Shown here: positions 23,664 to 32,802 of the stretch, piece by piece
Numbering within the stretch: the first letter of the stretch is position 1
Layout: each line of letters begins with the position of its first letter
Origin: Spartobacteria bacterium
Lineage (GTDB): Bacteria; Verrucomicrobiota; Verrucomicrobiia; Chthoniobacterales; Chthoniobacteraceae
DNA length: 64,000 nt
Assembly (NCBI GenBank): GCA_021324825.1
Contig: JAJPII010000018.1
Location: 1 to 64,000 of the forward strand
Direction of reading: 5' to 3'
The notes under the pieces: generated by a model
What the model saw: only the letters and a program-made list of their open reading frames with translations
Database searches by the model: none
What the model was told of the DNA's origin: nothing
Position numbers and translations under genes: made by a program

Positions 23664-26339
23664 ATGAAACGGCGGGCGATACGCATCCTCCACCTCGATG
23701 ACGACCCGGTCGACAGCGACCGTATAAAATCCACGCTGGAGATGGAAGGCCTGCCGTGCGAGATCGAGCGGGTCGTGACGTGCTCCGACTTCCTGGCGAA
23801 GCAGAAGGGCAACAACCACGACATCGTCATCTCCGAGGTCTCGGCGGCGTCGTTCCACGGCTTCGACGCGCTCGAGGCGGCCAATCCCGACGTGCCGTTC
23901 ATCTTCGTCTCGCGCAGGCTCGGCGAGGAGCTGACCGTCGAGGTGCTGAAGCGCGGCGCGACCGATTGCGTGAAAAAGCAGCGGCTCGACAGGCTCGCGC
24001 CCGCCGTGCGCCGCGCGCTGGACGAAGCCGAGGACAGACGGGGCCGCCGCGTGGCCGAGGAACGGCTGCGGCTGACGGAACGCGCCGTCGAGCAATCGCG
24101 CGAGGCGATCGTCATCCTCGCCGCCAAGGAAGACGGGGAGGAACCGGAAATCATTTTTGTGAATCCCGCCTTTACGCGAATGGCGGGCTATGCGGTTTCC
24201 GAGGCGATCGGGAAGACGGCGAGCATCCTCCACGGGCCGAAGACGAGCCGCAATCTGCTGGAGCGCCTGCGCAACCAGCTTGCGAAGGGCGAGAAATTCG
24301 AAGGCGAAGGAATCAACTACCGCAAGGACGGCACGGAATTTTTCATGCACTGGTATGTGGAGCCGATGCGGGACGGGCATGGCAAGATAACCCACTTCGT
24401 GGCGGTGCAGCGCGACGTGACGGAAGAGAAACGGGCGGAACTGGCCTTGCGCAAGGCGGAGGAGAAATACCGCGGCATCTTTGAAAACGCGGTCGAAGGC
24501 ATCTTCCAGTCCACGCCCAGCGGGCAATATGTCAGCGTCAACTCCTCGCTCGCGCGGATGTACGGCTACGACTCGCCCGAGGATTTGATGTCCACCATCA
24601 CGCAGATCGACAAGCAGCTTTATGTGAACGCGGGCTGGCGGGAGAAATTCGTCAAGGCCATGGAGAAAACGGGGTCGGTGTCGAAATTCGAGTCCCAGGT
24701 CCACCGCAAGGACGGCTCGATCATCTGGATATCCGAGCACGCGCGCGAGGTGCGCAACGTCGGCGGACGGCTTCTCTATTATGAAGGCACCGTCGAGGAA
24801 ATAACGGAGAGAAAACGCGCGGAGGATCAGATCGCCGAACAGGCCGCGCTTTTGAACAAGGCGCACGACGCCATCCTCGTCCTGACCCTGGACAACACCG
24901 TGCAATTCTGGAACAAGGGCGCCGAGCGGCTCTACGGCTGGGCCGAGGCGGAGATCGTGGGTAAACCCGCGGAGACCCTCTTCGCCGCGCCGGACCAGGC
25001 CGAGCTGGGAATCGTTCGCGCCGCCGTGCTGGAGACGGGCGAATGGACGGGCGAGCTGCGCCAGGTGCGCAAGAACGGCAAGGCGATCACGGTCGAAAGC
25101 CGTTGCAGCCTGGTGCGAAGCGACGACGGCGCGCCCAAGACGATCCTCGTCATCAACACGGACATCACGGAAAGAAAACTGCTCGAGTCCCAATTCCTCC
25201 AGGCGCAACGGATGGAGAGCATAGGGATGCTCGCAGGCGGCGTGGCGCACGATCTGAACAACGTGCTGGCCCCCATCCTGATGGCGAGCTACTACCTCCA
25301 CGACCGGTACGAGGACGAGGAAGGCCGCCGGGTCTTGATGACGCTGCAGGAAAGCGCGCAGCGGGGGGCCGATCTCGTGAAGCAGGTGCTCTCCTTCGCG
25401 CGCGGCATCGAGAGCGAGCGCTCGCTGGTGCAGCCGCGCCACATCCTGACGGAGATCGCGAACATGGCGTCGCAGACCTTCCCGAAATCGGTGCAGATAC
25501 GGCGCAACGTCGGCAAGGACCTCTGGGCGATCATGGGCGACACCACCCAGCTCCACCAGGTGCTCCTGAACCTTTGCGTGAACGCGCGCGACGCGATGTC
25601 CAACGGCGGCATCATAACAATGAACGCCGAGAACAAGGACTTCCCCGAGACGATGAAGGTCGGGCGCGTCGAGATCAAGCGCGGTTCTTACATCGTCATC
25701 ACGGTGGCGGACACCGGCACGGGCATTCCCCCCGAAGTGGTGGAAAAGATATTCGACCCCTTCTTCACGACCAAGGAAGCGGGCAAGGGAACGGGCCTCG
25801 GCCTTTCGACCGTGCAAGCCATCGTCACGAGCCACGGCGGCGCCATCGAAGTGCAAAGCGAGGTGGGCAAGGGCACGAAGTTCATCGTCTATCTGCCGGC
25901 GGTCGGTTCCCAGTCCCTGACCGCCGACCCCGCCGAGATGAAGGTCGCGCTCCCCGCGGGCCAGGGCGAATCGATCCTCATCGTCGATGACGAGGCGGCC
26001 ATCCTGGAGATAACCAAGGAGACGCTGGAGAGCTACGGCTACAAAGTCGTCACCGCCGTCAACGGCCGCGAAGCGGTGCACGTCTACAGCCAGATGAAGG
26101 ACAAGATCGACTGCGCGCTCATTGATAACATGATGCCCCACATGGACGGCCCGACGACGATCCTGGAACTCCAGAAAATCAACCCGGCGATCCGCATCAT
26201 CAGCGTCAGCGGCTCCTCGGCGGACGAGATCGAAGGCGACCGCCGCAGCATCCGCGCCTTCCTCACGAAGCCGTACAGCCTTGCGGATTTGCTGAATGTC
26301 CTGCGCGAGGCCCTGGCGCCGGCGGCATCCGCGGCGTAG
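23664..26339 (+). CDS. REC-PAS3-HisKA-HATPase-REC hybrid histidine kinase
   Basis: 891 aa, no membrane segment. The N-terminal receiver (1-115) keeps the acidic triad D12-D13-D14 and a lysine near 104, but the phospho-acceptor is Glu58 (VISEVS). Three PAS domains follow (~135-260, ~270-390, ~400-515), then HisKA with GGVAHDLNN, HATPase with NLCVNARDA, DTGTGIP, FDPFFTTK and GTGLGLS, and a C-terminal receiver with intact Asp in LIDNMMP. Signal unknown. The Glu may mimic a phosphorylated state, making the N-terminal receiver a constant or ligand-driven module. Same style as the kinase at 6674. Confidence 0.93.
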   Translation: MKRRAIRILHLDDDPVDSDRIKSTLEMEGLPCEIERVVTCSDFLAKQKGNNHDIVISEVSAASFHGFDALEAANPDVPFIFVSRRLGEELTVEVLKRGATDCVKKQRLDRLAPAVRRALDEAEDRRGRRVAEERLRLTERAVEQSREAIVILAAKEDGEEPEIIFVNPAFTRMAGYAVSEAIGKTASILHGPKTSRNLLERLRNQLAKGEKFEGEGINYRKDGTEFFMHWYVEPMRDGHGKITHFVAVQRDVTEEKRAELALRKAEEKYRGIFENAVEGIFQSTPSGQYVSVNSSLARMYGYDSPEDLMSTITQIDKQLYVNAGWREKFVKAMEKTGSVSKFESQVHRKDGSIIWISEHAREVRNVGGRLLYYEGTVEEITERKRAEDQIAEQAALLNKAHDAILVLTLDNTVQFWNKGAERLYGWAEAEIVGKPAETLFAAPDQAELGIVRAAVLETGEWTGELRQVRKNGKAITVESRCSLVRSDDGAPKTILVINTDITERKLLESQFLQAQRMESIGMLAGGVAHDLNNVLAPILMASYYLHDRYEDEEGRRVLMTLQESAQRGADLVKQVLSFARGIESERSLVQPRHILTEIANMASQTFPKSVQIRRNVGKDLWAIMGDTTQLHQVLLNLCVNARDAMSNGGIITMNAENKDFPETMKVGRVEIKRGSYIVITVADTGTGIPPEVVEKIFDPFFTTKEAGKGTGLGLSTVQAIVTSHGGAIEVQSEVGKGTKFIVYLPAVGSQSLTADPAEMKVALPAGQGESILIVDDEAAILEITKETLESYGYKVVTAVNGREAVHVYSQMKDKIDCALIDNMMPHMDGPTTILELQKINPAIRIISVSGSSADEIEGDRRSIRAFLTKPYSLADLLNVLREALAPAASAA

Positions 26340-26375
26340 CTTGCATTCCCCGTTGGAAGGGGTAAGAGCATTCCC

Positions 26376-27182
26376 ATGTCGCTGAGGAAATACGTCAAGG
26401 TATTCGACATCGGCCTCCAGAATACCTTCGTCTACCGCTGGAACTTCCTCCTGCGGTCCGTCTTCGGCATCGTCCCGCTGGCGGGCACCGTCTTCATCTG
26501 GCGCGCCGTCTTCGCGGAACGCAAGGGCGAGATCGGCGGCTACGACTACGCCGCGATGATCTACTACTTCATGCTCACCCTCCTGGTGAACAATCTCGTG
26601 ACCCCCTCCGAGGATGAGTGGCAGATCGCCGCCGAAATCCGCGACGGCCTCATCAGCGCCTTTCTCACCAAGCCGCTGAACTACCTCGGCCATCGCATGA
26701 CGCTTTTCCTGAGCACCCGCCTGCTTTATACCGCGGTCACCATCGTCCCCGTGCTGCTGGTGTTCGCCTACTTCCGCTCCTTCATCGTCCTGCCCGCGCA
26801 CGGCGTCACCTGGCTGCTCGCCGGCTTGTCGCTCTTCATGGCGGCGTTCATCCAGTTCTTCATCGCCTACTCGATGGCGATGATGGCGTTCTGGATACTG
26901 GAAATCTCCACGCTCGTCTTCATCCTCTACTCCTTCGAATATTTCCTGAGCGGACAGACCTTCCCGCTCGATATCATGCCGTCGTGGCTCCAGATTTTTT
27001 TGAAGTGGCTGCCGTTCGCCTACGAATCGTTCTTCCCTGTGGCGGTCTTCCTGGAGCGAGTCACCGGCAGGAATCTCGAGGAAGGCCTCGTTATCCAGGC
27101 GTGCTGGCTATTGGTCGCGTGGCTCTTCGCCCGCCTCCTATGGCGCAACGGCGTCAACCACTACCAGGCCGTCGGAGGCTGA
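26376..27182 (+). CDS. ABC-2 type transporter permease, subunit 1
   Basis: 268 aa with six predicted membrane segments. It resembles the DUF990/COG4587 permeases, with an N-terminal LQNTFVYRWNFLLRS and the loop EDEWQIAAEIRDGLISAFLTKPLNY common to this family. They work as heterodimers with a separate ATPase and export drugs, lipids or glycans. A second permease follows 18 bases later. No ATPase gene is in the neighbourhood, so it must be supplied from elsewhere. Substrate unknown. Confidence 0.85.
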   Translation: MSLRKYVKVFDIGLQNTFVYRWNFLLRSVFGIVPLAGTVFIWRAVFAERKGEIGGYDYAAMIYYFMLTLLVNNLVTPSEDEWQIAAEIRDGLISAFLTKPLNYLGHRMTLFLSTRLLYTAVTIVPVLLVFAYFRSFIVLPAHGVTWLLAGLSLFMAAFIQFFIAYSMAMMAFWILEISTLVFILYSFEYFLSGQTFPLDIMPSWLQIFLKWLPFAYESFFPVAVFLERVTGRNLEEGLVIQACWLLVAWLFARLLWRNGVNHYQAVGG

Positions 27183-27200
27183 AGGCAAAGGGCTGAACCC

Positions 27201-27995
27201 ATGCGGCGCTACCTGGAAGTCTATTGGATCATGTTTCGCAACTCGCTCATCCGCGAGATGAACTTCAAGGTGAACTTCCTCCTGTGGATGATCGTCGAAA
27301 TCCTCTGGTTCGCGGGCCAGATCGTCTTTATCGACGTCCTCTACCTGTACGTCAACCGGATCGGCGACTGGACGAAGTGGGAAGTCGTCCTGCTCGTCGG
27401 CACGCACCAGATCATCGGGCAGCTTTTCCAGGCCATCTTTTATATGAACGTCGCCAACGTCCCGGAACTCGTCCGCACGGGCAAGCTGGACTTTTTCCTG
27501 CTGCTGCCGCTCGACTCGCAGTTCGCGGTCTCCACGCGGCAGTTCGGCATGGATAACGTCATCAACGCCGTTCTCGGCGTCGTGCTCGTCGTATTTTGCC
27601 TGGTGAAGCTATCCATCACGCCCACACTCGCGCAGGTGTCACTCTATTGCGGCGCGGTGATTCTCGGCATTGGCATCCATTACTCGATCATGTTTTTCCT
27701 GGCGTCCGTGAGCTTCTGGATCGTCCGCGCGCAGGGCCTCATCTACGGCTACTACAGCTTCTTCAACATCGCCCGCTACCCCGACGCGGTCTTCAAGGGC
27801 CTCTTCAAGATCATCTTCAGTTGGTTCATACCGGTCATCATCGTCGCGAACATCCCCTCCCGCGTATTGATTCGCGGCCTCGACCAGCCGGGAGCGCTCG
27901 CCTTTCAACTGCCGCTCGCCACGCTCTTCGTGGTTTTGGGCGCCCGCCTTTTCTGGAAAAGCGCCCTGAACCGATACTCAAGCGCCAGTTCTTGA
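27201..27995 (+). CDS. ABC-2 type transporter permease, subunit 2
   Basis: 264 aa, about six membrane segments, COG3694-like. Family marks are an N-terminal RNSLIREMNFKVNFLLWM, the VPELVRTGKLDFFLLLPLDS loop matching the coupling-helix region, and SFWIVRAQGLIYGYYS. It pairs with the upstream permease and an unlinked ATPase. Genes of this type normally sit in an ATPase-permease-permease operon; here the ATPase is absent. Confidence 0.85.
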   Translation: MRRYLEVYWIMFRNSLIREMNFKVNFLLWMIVEILWFAGQIVFIDVLYLYVNRIGDWTKWEVVLLVGTHQIIGQLFQAIFYMNVANVPELVRTGKLDFFLLLPLDSQFAVSTRQFGMDNVINAVLGVVLVVFCLVKLSITPTLAQVSLYCGAVILGIGIHYSIMFFLASVSFWIVRAQGLIYGYYSFFNIARYPDAVFKGLFKIIFSWFIPVIIVANIPSRVLIRGLDQPGALAFQLPLATLFVVLGARLFWKSALNRYSSASS

Positions 27996-28048
27996 GCGCC
28001 TATCGAGAACGTTCGCGCCCAAGCGCCGGGCGTTGACACTGCGGCGCC

Positions 28049-29116
28049 GTGAAATTACCCTTCCTTCCACCGATGCAAGCCGCGACGCCCATGCCAAAAC
28101 AGAGAGTCGGCAAGACTTTCATCGTCGCCATCAGCATTCTCGGGTTCGCCGTGCTCGTGCAACTCGCCGCGGTCGGCCACGCGTTTTTCTCCCGTTACCA
28201 TCCGCTCTCGGAGGCCGAGCCGCAGCCGCCGCTTCCTCTCCTGGCGCCCGCGCAAATCGCAAAGCTCGCCCCTTCCGACGATCTCGTCCCCGCCGAACCG
28301 GCCGGGATCGTTCCCAAACCGACTCCCGTCACGGCTCCGCTGCCGAAACGTGACGCCCCCGTCGCGGAAGGGCGCCTCGCGGAGCTGGTGGAGAACGCGC
28401 GGGCTTTGCGCGAACGCGGCGACACCAGCACGGCGTTGACACGGCTGCGGGAGGCGCAAACCATCTCGCCGGACCAGCCGCTCGTCCTGTCCGAACTGGC
28501 TATCACCTATGAAAAGATGGGCCTCAATGAGAAGGCGATGGAGCAATGGCGCCGCATCTACGAGATGGGCGAAACCGCGGGCATCTATTTCTCGGCGGCG
28601 GATGCGAAGATAAAGGCGGTCGAAGCGCAATCGAACGCTTCCACCACGTCGGCCATGAAGGGGGACGCCGACGGGATACAGCCCGGCTCCGTCCTCGGGC
28701 TGGGCGACATCACGCAGGAGGAGGAGGCCGACCCGAAGGCGCAAAGGAAGTTCTCCCTCAAGATTCCGCTGAAGGCCCGCCCGAACTCGAGGATCGACGT
28801 GGCCAATGTGGTCATCCAGGTCTTCTTTTACGACATCGTCAACGGCAAGGATGTCGTCCAGACCAACGCGACGGTGAATTATCGCTGGAGCACCAGCCCC
28901 CCGACCTGGCAGGAGGATGACATCGAGATCCTCAATGTGGAATACCTCCAGCCGCAACCCGACGCCAAGGCGAGGCGCGCCGCCGAAGACCGGAAATATT
29001 TCGGCTACGTGGTGCGCGTCTATTACAAGAAAGAATTGCAGGATATGCGGGCCGATCCCGTGACGCTCCTGAAGCAGTATCCGCCTCCGCTGAGTCTCGA
29101 CGCGGATACCAAATGA
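28049..29116 (+). CDS. Membrane-anchored TPR-containing protein of unknown function
   Basis: 355 aa from GTG 28049; ATGs at 28073 and 28091 are alternatives and none has a good ribosome site. One membrane segment (~24-46), a proline/alanine-rich linker, then one or two TPR-like helical hairpins (ARALRERGDTSTALTRLREA, ELAITYEKMGLNEKAMEQW). The C-terminal half is beta-rich (VIQVFFYDIVNGKDV, VNYRWSTSPPTW) and I do not recognise it. ATGA overlap with the next gene (29113-29116) ties it to the REC-pseudokinase protein, so it may be a partner in the same envelope complex. Confidence 0.65.
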   Translation: MKLPFLPPMQAATPMPKQRVGKTFIVAISILGFAVLVQLAAVGHAFFSRYHPLSEAEPQPPLPLLAPAQIAKLAPSDDLVPAEPAGIVPKPTPVTAPLPKRDAPVAEGRLAELVENARALRERGDTSTALTRLREAQTISPDQPLVLSELAITYEKMGLNEKAMEQWRRIYEMGETAGIYFSAADAKIKAVEAQSNASTTSAMKGDADGIQPGSVLGLGDITQEEEADPKAQRKFSLKIPLKARPNSRIDVANVVIQVFFYDIVNGKDVVQTNATVNYRWSTSPPTWQEDDIEILNVEYLQPQPDAKARRAAEDRKYFGYVVRVYYKKELQDMRADPVTLLKQYPPPLSLDADTK

Positions 29117-31011
29117 ACATCCTGTTGGTGGATGACGACCAGGGGGCGCTCCAAATCCTCCGGGACGCGCTTGACTCGGCCGACACAATCCTTACCGCCA
29201 AAAGCGCGGATGCCGTAAGCGCGGCCGAAGGCGCCGGGCGGCTGGACCTTCTCGTCACCAATGTGGTGATGGAAGCGGTGGACGGATTCTCCTTGAGCAT
29301 GGCGCTGGAGGAACGCTTCGCCGGGTTGAAGACGATCTTCACCACGGAATACGATCTCAGCGACTACGCCGAGCATACAGCCGGACACGACGTCCTGCCA
29401 AAACCGGTTGACCCGGCGGCGCTCCAGTCCGCCGTCCAAAGATGCAGGCCGGAACCCGCGGCCACCGAAGAAGAATTGTCCGGCCAGGTCCTCGGCGGAT
29501 TCAAAATCCGCGAGCGGCTCGGCCAGGGAAATTGGGGTCCGGTTTACCTTGCCGCGCGGACGCAATCCAACCGGCTCGTCGCCCTGGAAATGCTGGCGGA
29601 TCGCGCCGGCGAGAAGAAGTTCGTCGCGGAAGTCATGGCCAAGGCCCGGGTGAAGCATCCGGCGGTTCTTTCCGTTTATAACACGGAGGAGCACGGGAAA
29701 CACTTCTTCTCCGTCAGCGAATACGCGCCGGGGAAAACCGTCGCCGCGCTTGCCGCCGCGGGAGAAAAAATCCCCGAGAAACTGGCCGTGGAAACCCTCC
29801 GGACGGTCGCGGCCACGCTGGCCACCCTCAGCCAAAGCCGCGCGCCGCATGCGGGAGTCTCCGCGGGCGATATTTGGATCGGGGCGGACAAAAAGCCGCG
29901 TCTCTCGAATCTCATCACCAGCGAGGGAACGGCCACCACCGCGCAGCAGGAGATGCGCGCCCTCTCAAAAATCATTCAGCCGGTCCTGCAAGGCGCCCCC
30001 TCCCCCGCCTTCGCCTCGATCCTGGAGAGGATGGCCGAGGGCGGGCACAAAGGCTTTTCCTCCTGGCTCATCCTCATCCAGGCGATCGACGGGCCATTCA
30101 AGGGGCTCGCCGCCCCGCCGCCGGCCGTCGCGAAGGAAGCGCGCCCAGCCCCGGCGGTGGAAGAGGAGAAGACGGGGAAACCGTGGTGGAGATGGGCGCT
30201 TGCGATCCTTTGGGCGGTCATCGGCGTTGGAGCCGCCTTTTATTTGGGCCGCTTCGCGTACGGGAATCTTTTCAAGCCGAAGGATTTCGACGCGATGGTC
30301 GAGGTGTCCGGCGGGGCCTTCATCTACCAGGACAATCTGCGGCTCCAGCTTCCGACCTTCTGGATCGACAAATACGAGGTGACGATCGGCCAATACGCCA
30401 AATTCCTCGACGCGCTCGACAAAAACCCGACCAGTAAATACGACTCTCCGCTGCAGCCGAAGGAAAAGACTTCGCACAAACCGAGGAATTGGGACATCTA
30501 CTACACGGCCGCGACGACCACCGGCAAGGCCGGCGATGTCCCGATCGATGTGAATTGCCCCGTCTTCCTTGTCGATTGGTACGACGCGTATGCCTATGCG
30601 CATTGGAAAGGACGGCGGCTCCCGACCGAAATGGAATGGGAAAAAGCCGGGCGCGGCACGGAAGGTTCCCTGTACCCGTGGGGCAATGCGCCCGATCCCA
30701 AGAAATGCAACTCCAGCGCCGACTATAATGACGACCCGAAGGCGGGCGGCAACGTCGACGGGTACAACCGCTGGTGTCCCGTCAACGCCATTTTGGCCGA
30801 CCGGAGCATATACGGCGTCATAGGGCTGGCGGGCAACGTCGCGGAATGGACGGATACATGGGACCCGGTGGCGAAAATACCCGTGGTGCGCGGCGGCACC
30901 TATCATTCGCCGGATTATCAATTGACGCGCCGTTCTGTTTTTCTCGAAGCCGACCAGGCTTCGGAGTATGTTGGCTTCCGGACCGCCACCAGCGAACCTC
31001 CGCCCAAGTGA
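29113..31011 (+). CDS. Degenerate receiver-pseudokinase-TM-FGE-like (SUMF1) protein
   Basis: 632 aa. 1-110: receiver fold with D7-D8-D9 and K97, but the phospho-acceptor is Asn50 (LLVTNVVM). ~128-320: protein kinase-like domain with a glycine loop GQGNWG (137-142), but the VAIK lysine is Glu159 (VALEML), HRD reads HAG (246-248), and DFG reads LSN. So a pseudokinase. ~359-380: membrane segment. ~395-625: formylglycine-generating-enzyme-like domain (FWIDKYEVTIGQYAKFL, PTEMEWEKAGRG, NVAEWTD, VVRGGTYHSP, YVGFRTA) lacking both FGE catalytic cysteines. Likely a signal or scaffold protein linking cytoplasm to envelope; no enzymatic role is visible. Confidence 0.88.
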   Translation: MNILLVDDDQGALQILRDALDSADTILTAKSADAVSAAEGAGRLDLLVTNVVMEAVDGFSLSMALEERFAGLKTIFTTEYDLSDYAEHTAGHDVLPKPVDPAALQSAVQRCRPEPAATEEELSGQVLGGFKIRERLGQGNWGPVYLAARTQSNRLVALEMLADRAGEKKFVAEVMAKARVKHPAVLSVYNTEEHGKHFFSVSEYAPGKTVAALAAAGEKIPEKLAVETLRTVAATLATLSQSRAPHAGVSAGDIWIGADKKPRLSNLITSEGTATTAQQEMRALSKIIQPVLQGAPSPAFASILERMAEGGHKGFSSWLILIQAIDGPFKGLAAPPPAVAKEARPAPAVEEEKTGKPWWRWALAILWAVIGVGAAFYLGRFAYGNLFKPKDFDAMVEVSGGAFIYQDNLRLQLPTFWIDKYEVTIGQYAKFLDALDKNPTSKYDSPLQPKEKTSHKPRNWDIYYTAATTTGKAGDVPIDVNCPVFLVDWYDAYAYAHWKGRRLPTEMEWEKAGRGTEGSLYPWGNAPDPKKCNSSADYNDDPKAGGNVDGYNRWCPVNAILADRSIYGVIGLAGNVAEWTDTWDPVAKIPVVRGGTYHSPDYQLTRRSVFLEADQASEYVGFRTATSEPPPK

Positions 31012-31018
31012 AACCCCT

Positions 31019-31906
31019 ATGAAAAAAATCCCCCTCGCCGCCGCGCTGACCCTTGGCCTCCTTGCGCTAGCCCCCCGGCTCGAAGCGCAGGTGCGAGTCG
31101 AGTTGAGAGTGCCGCGCCGGCTCTACATGTCTTACGAGCCGGTCGTCGTCACCATCGGCATCACGAACATGTCGGGTCACGACATCACCTTGCAGGACGC
31201 CGACGGCCAAAAATGGTGCGGCTTTGAAATCCAAGCCGCGGACGGCCGCCTAGTGCCTCCGAATGATCAGCAAAGCGGGCTGGTTCCGGTCACAATCCCC
31301 GTGGGCGGCACGATAAAGCGCAGCGCGAATCTCGCCTCGCTTTTCCCAATCGGCGATTTCGGGATGTATCACGTCCGCGCGAGCGTCTATTACGCCGAAG
31401 GGCGGAGATTTTACGGCTCCGGCAATACGACCATCGAGATAGCGGAGGGCAAGCTCCTCTGGCAGCAGACCGTGGGCATCCCGGAGGGAAAACAAGGCGC
31501 GGGCGGGCAACGCGTACTCTCGCTTCTCTCCTTCCGGCTGGAAAGGGATAACCGGCTCTACGTGCGCGTCGAGGACAAGGAAGCCGGGCTCATCTACGCC
31601 ACCCAGCAACTCGGCCCGATCATTTCGAACAACTCGCCCCAGGCCGAGATCGACCGCTCCAATCAACTCCACATCCTCCAGCTCGTCGGTCTGAAGACAT
31701 ACTTCTACACGAAAATCGGCCTGAACGGGGAAACGCTCGACCAGCAGACCTACCATGCCGTCACCAGCCACCCCAACCTCCGCAAACGGGAGAGCGGCGA
31801 AGTGGCGGTCGTAGGCGGCCAGATCGATCTGCCCGTGGCTTCCAACCCGGTCCAGTCCGGCCCGAAACTCTCGGATCGCCCGGCGGGGTTTCCGGTTGCC
31901 AGGTAG
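31019..31906 (+). CDS. Secreted protein of unknown function
   Basis: 295 aa from ATG 31019, 7 bases after the upstream stop, so likely co-transcribed. Signal peptide at 1-23 (AAALTLGLLALAPRLEAQ). The first domain has an immunoglobulin-like look: VRVELRVPRRLYMSYEPVVV, TNMSGHDITLQD, then FPIGDFGMYHVRASVYY, a macroglobulin/intracellular-proteinase-inhibitor-type strand pattern. The C-terminal part is beta-rich without known motifs. Periplasmic or surface. I do not recognise a specific family; position suggests work with the pseudokinase protein. Confidence 0.7.
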   Translation: MKKIPLAAALTLGLLALAPRLEAQVRVELRVPRRLYMSYEPVVVTIGITNMSGHDITLQDADGQKWCGFEIQAADGRLVPPNDQQSGLVPVTIPVGGTIKRSANLASLFPIGDFGMYHVRASVYYAEGRRFYGSGNTTIEIAEGKLLWQQTVGIPEGKQGAGGQRVLSLLSFRLERDNRLYVRVEDKEAGLIYATQQLGPIISNNSPQAEIDRSNQLHILQLVGLKTYFYTKIGLNGETLDQQTYHAVTSHPNLRKRESGEVAVVGGQIDLPVASNPVQSGPKLSDRPAGFPVAR

Positions 31907-31910
31907 CCGG

Positions 31911-32633
31911 GTGCAGATCAGCGTCCTCATACCGGCGTTCAACGAGGAGGCGCTTCTTCCCAAGGTCATCGCCGGCGTCCACGCGAGCTTCGCGGCGGCG
32001 GGCCGGCCTTCCTACGAGATCATCGTCTGCGACAACAATTCCACGGATAATACCGCCGCCGTCGCCGCCGGGGCCGGCGCGCGCGTCGTCTCCGAACCGC
32101 ACAACCAGATCGCCCGCGCGCGCAACGCCGCCGCCAGGGCCGCCGCCGGGAAATGGTTCATCTTCCTGGACGCCGACACCTTCCTGACCCCCGAGCTTCT
32201 TCGCGAAACGCTTCGTTGCTTCGACTCCAACGTGGTGTGCGCCGGGGGGTCCGTGCTCCGTTTTGACAAGGAGGGCCTCAGCCTCTTCGCCACTTCGATG
32301 ACGTGGCTCTGGAACAAGATATCCGCCGTCTGCGGACTCGCCGCAGGCTCCTTTCTTTTCTGCCCGCGCGCCGCGTGGGAAGAGACGGGCGGTTTCGACG
32401 AAGAGATTTACGCGGGGGAAGAGCTGTTTTTCTCCCATCGCCTGAAACGTTGGGCCAAAGCGAAGGGGCTGAAATTCCGCATATTGACCGGCGCGCCGGT
32501 CGTGACCTCTTCGCGAAAGATGGATTGGTACGGCACGCGCGGGTTGATGCTCGCGGTGGCCCTGATGCTCCGCCCCGGCGCTCTGCGCAACCGGGAGATG
32601 TGCGGCCTCTGGTACAAGCGCCCGAACGCTTAA
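31911..32633 (+). CDS. Glycosyltransferase family 2 protein
   Basis: 240 aa from GTG 31911, AGG at 31901-31903. GT-A fold: SVLIPAFNEEALLPKVI, then DNNSTDNTAAVA, donor-binding Asp-x-Asp in FIFLDADTFLTP, and the acceptor-side ED-like GGFDEEIYAGEE. It transfers a sugar from a nucleotide donor, usually to a lipid or growing glycan. It follows the secreted protein directly and ends before the terminator region; the acceptor is not known. Confidence 0.88.
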   Translation: MQISVLIPAFNEEALLPKVIAGVHASFAAAGRPSYEIIVCDNNSTDNTAAVAAGAGARVVSEPHNQIARARNAAARAAAGKWFIFLDADTFLTPELLRETLRCFDSNVVCAGGSVLRFDKEGLSLFATSMTWLWNKISAVCGLAAGSFLFCPRAAWEETGGFDEEIYAGEELFFSHRLKRWAKAKGLKFRILTGAPVVTSSRKMDWYGTRGLMLAVALMLRPGALRNREMCGLWYKRPNA

Positions 32634-32678
32634 ATTGCCTATGGGAAGAACCTTTGCCTGCAAATCAGGTTCACTCCC

Positions 32679-32699
32679 GGGCGGTTGACACAACCGCCC
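32679..32699. repeat. Dispersed palindromic repeat, copy 2
   Basis: GGGCGGTT (32679-32686), loop GACAC, AACCGCCC (32692-32699), followed by CTACAAA. Same design as the copy at 3940: covarying stem, five-base loop, CTACAA tail. Confidence 0.6.
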
Positions 32700-32740
32700 C
32701 TACAAATTCGCGCACCCACTAATCCGCGATTCCTGGTAAC

Positions 32741-32776
32741 AAAAAGGGGCGCGAGATGTTCTCTCGCGCCCCCTTT
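32741..32776 (-). terminator. Strong intrinsic terminator of the 32803-34104 gene
   Basis: On the minus strand AAAGGGGGCGCGAGA, loop, TCTCGCGCCCCTTTTT: a near-perfect 14-bp GC-rich stem ending in five T. It lies just after the stop of the minus-strand gene. Confidence 0.85.
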
Positions 32777-32802
32777 CCAAACGTTTACAAACTCCGCCGA
32801 GA

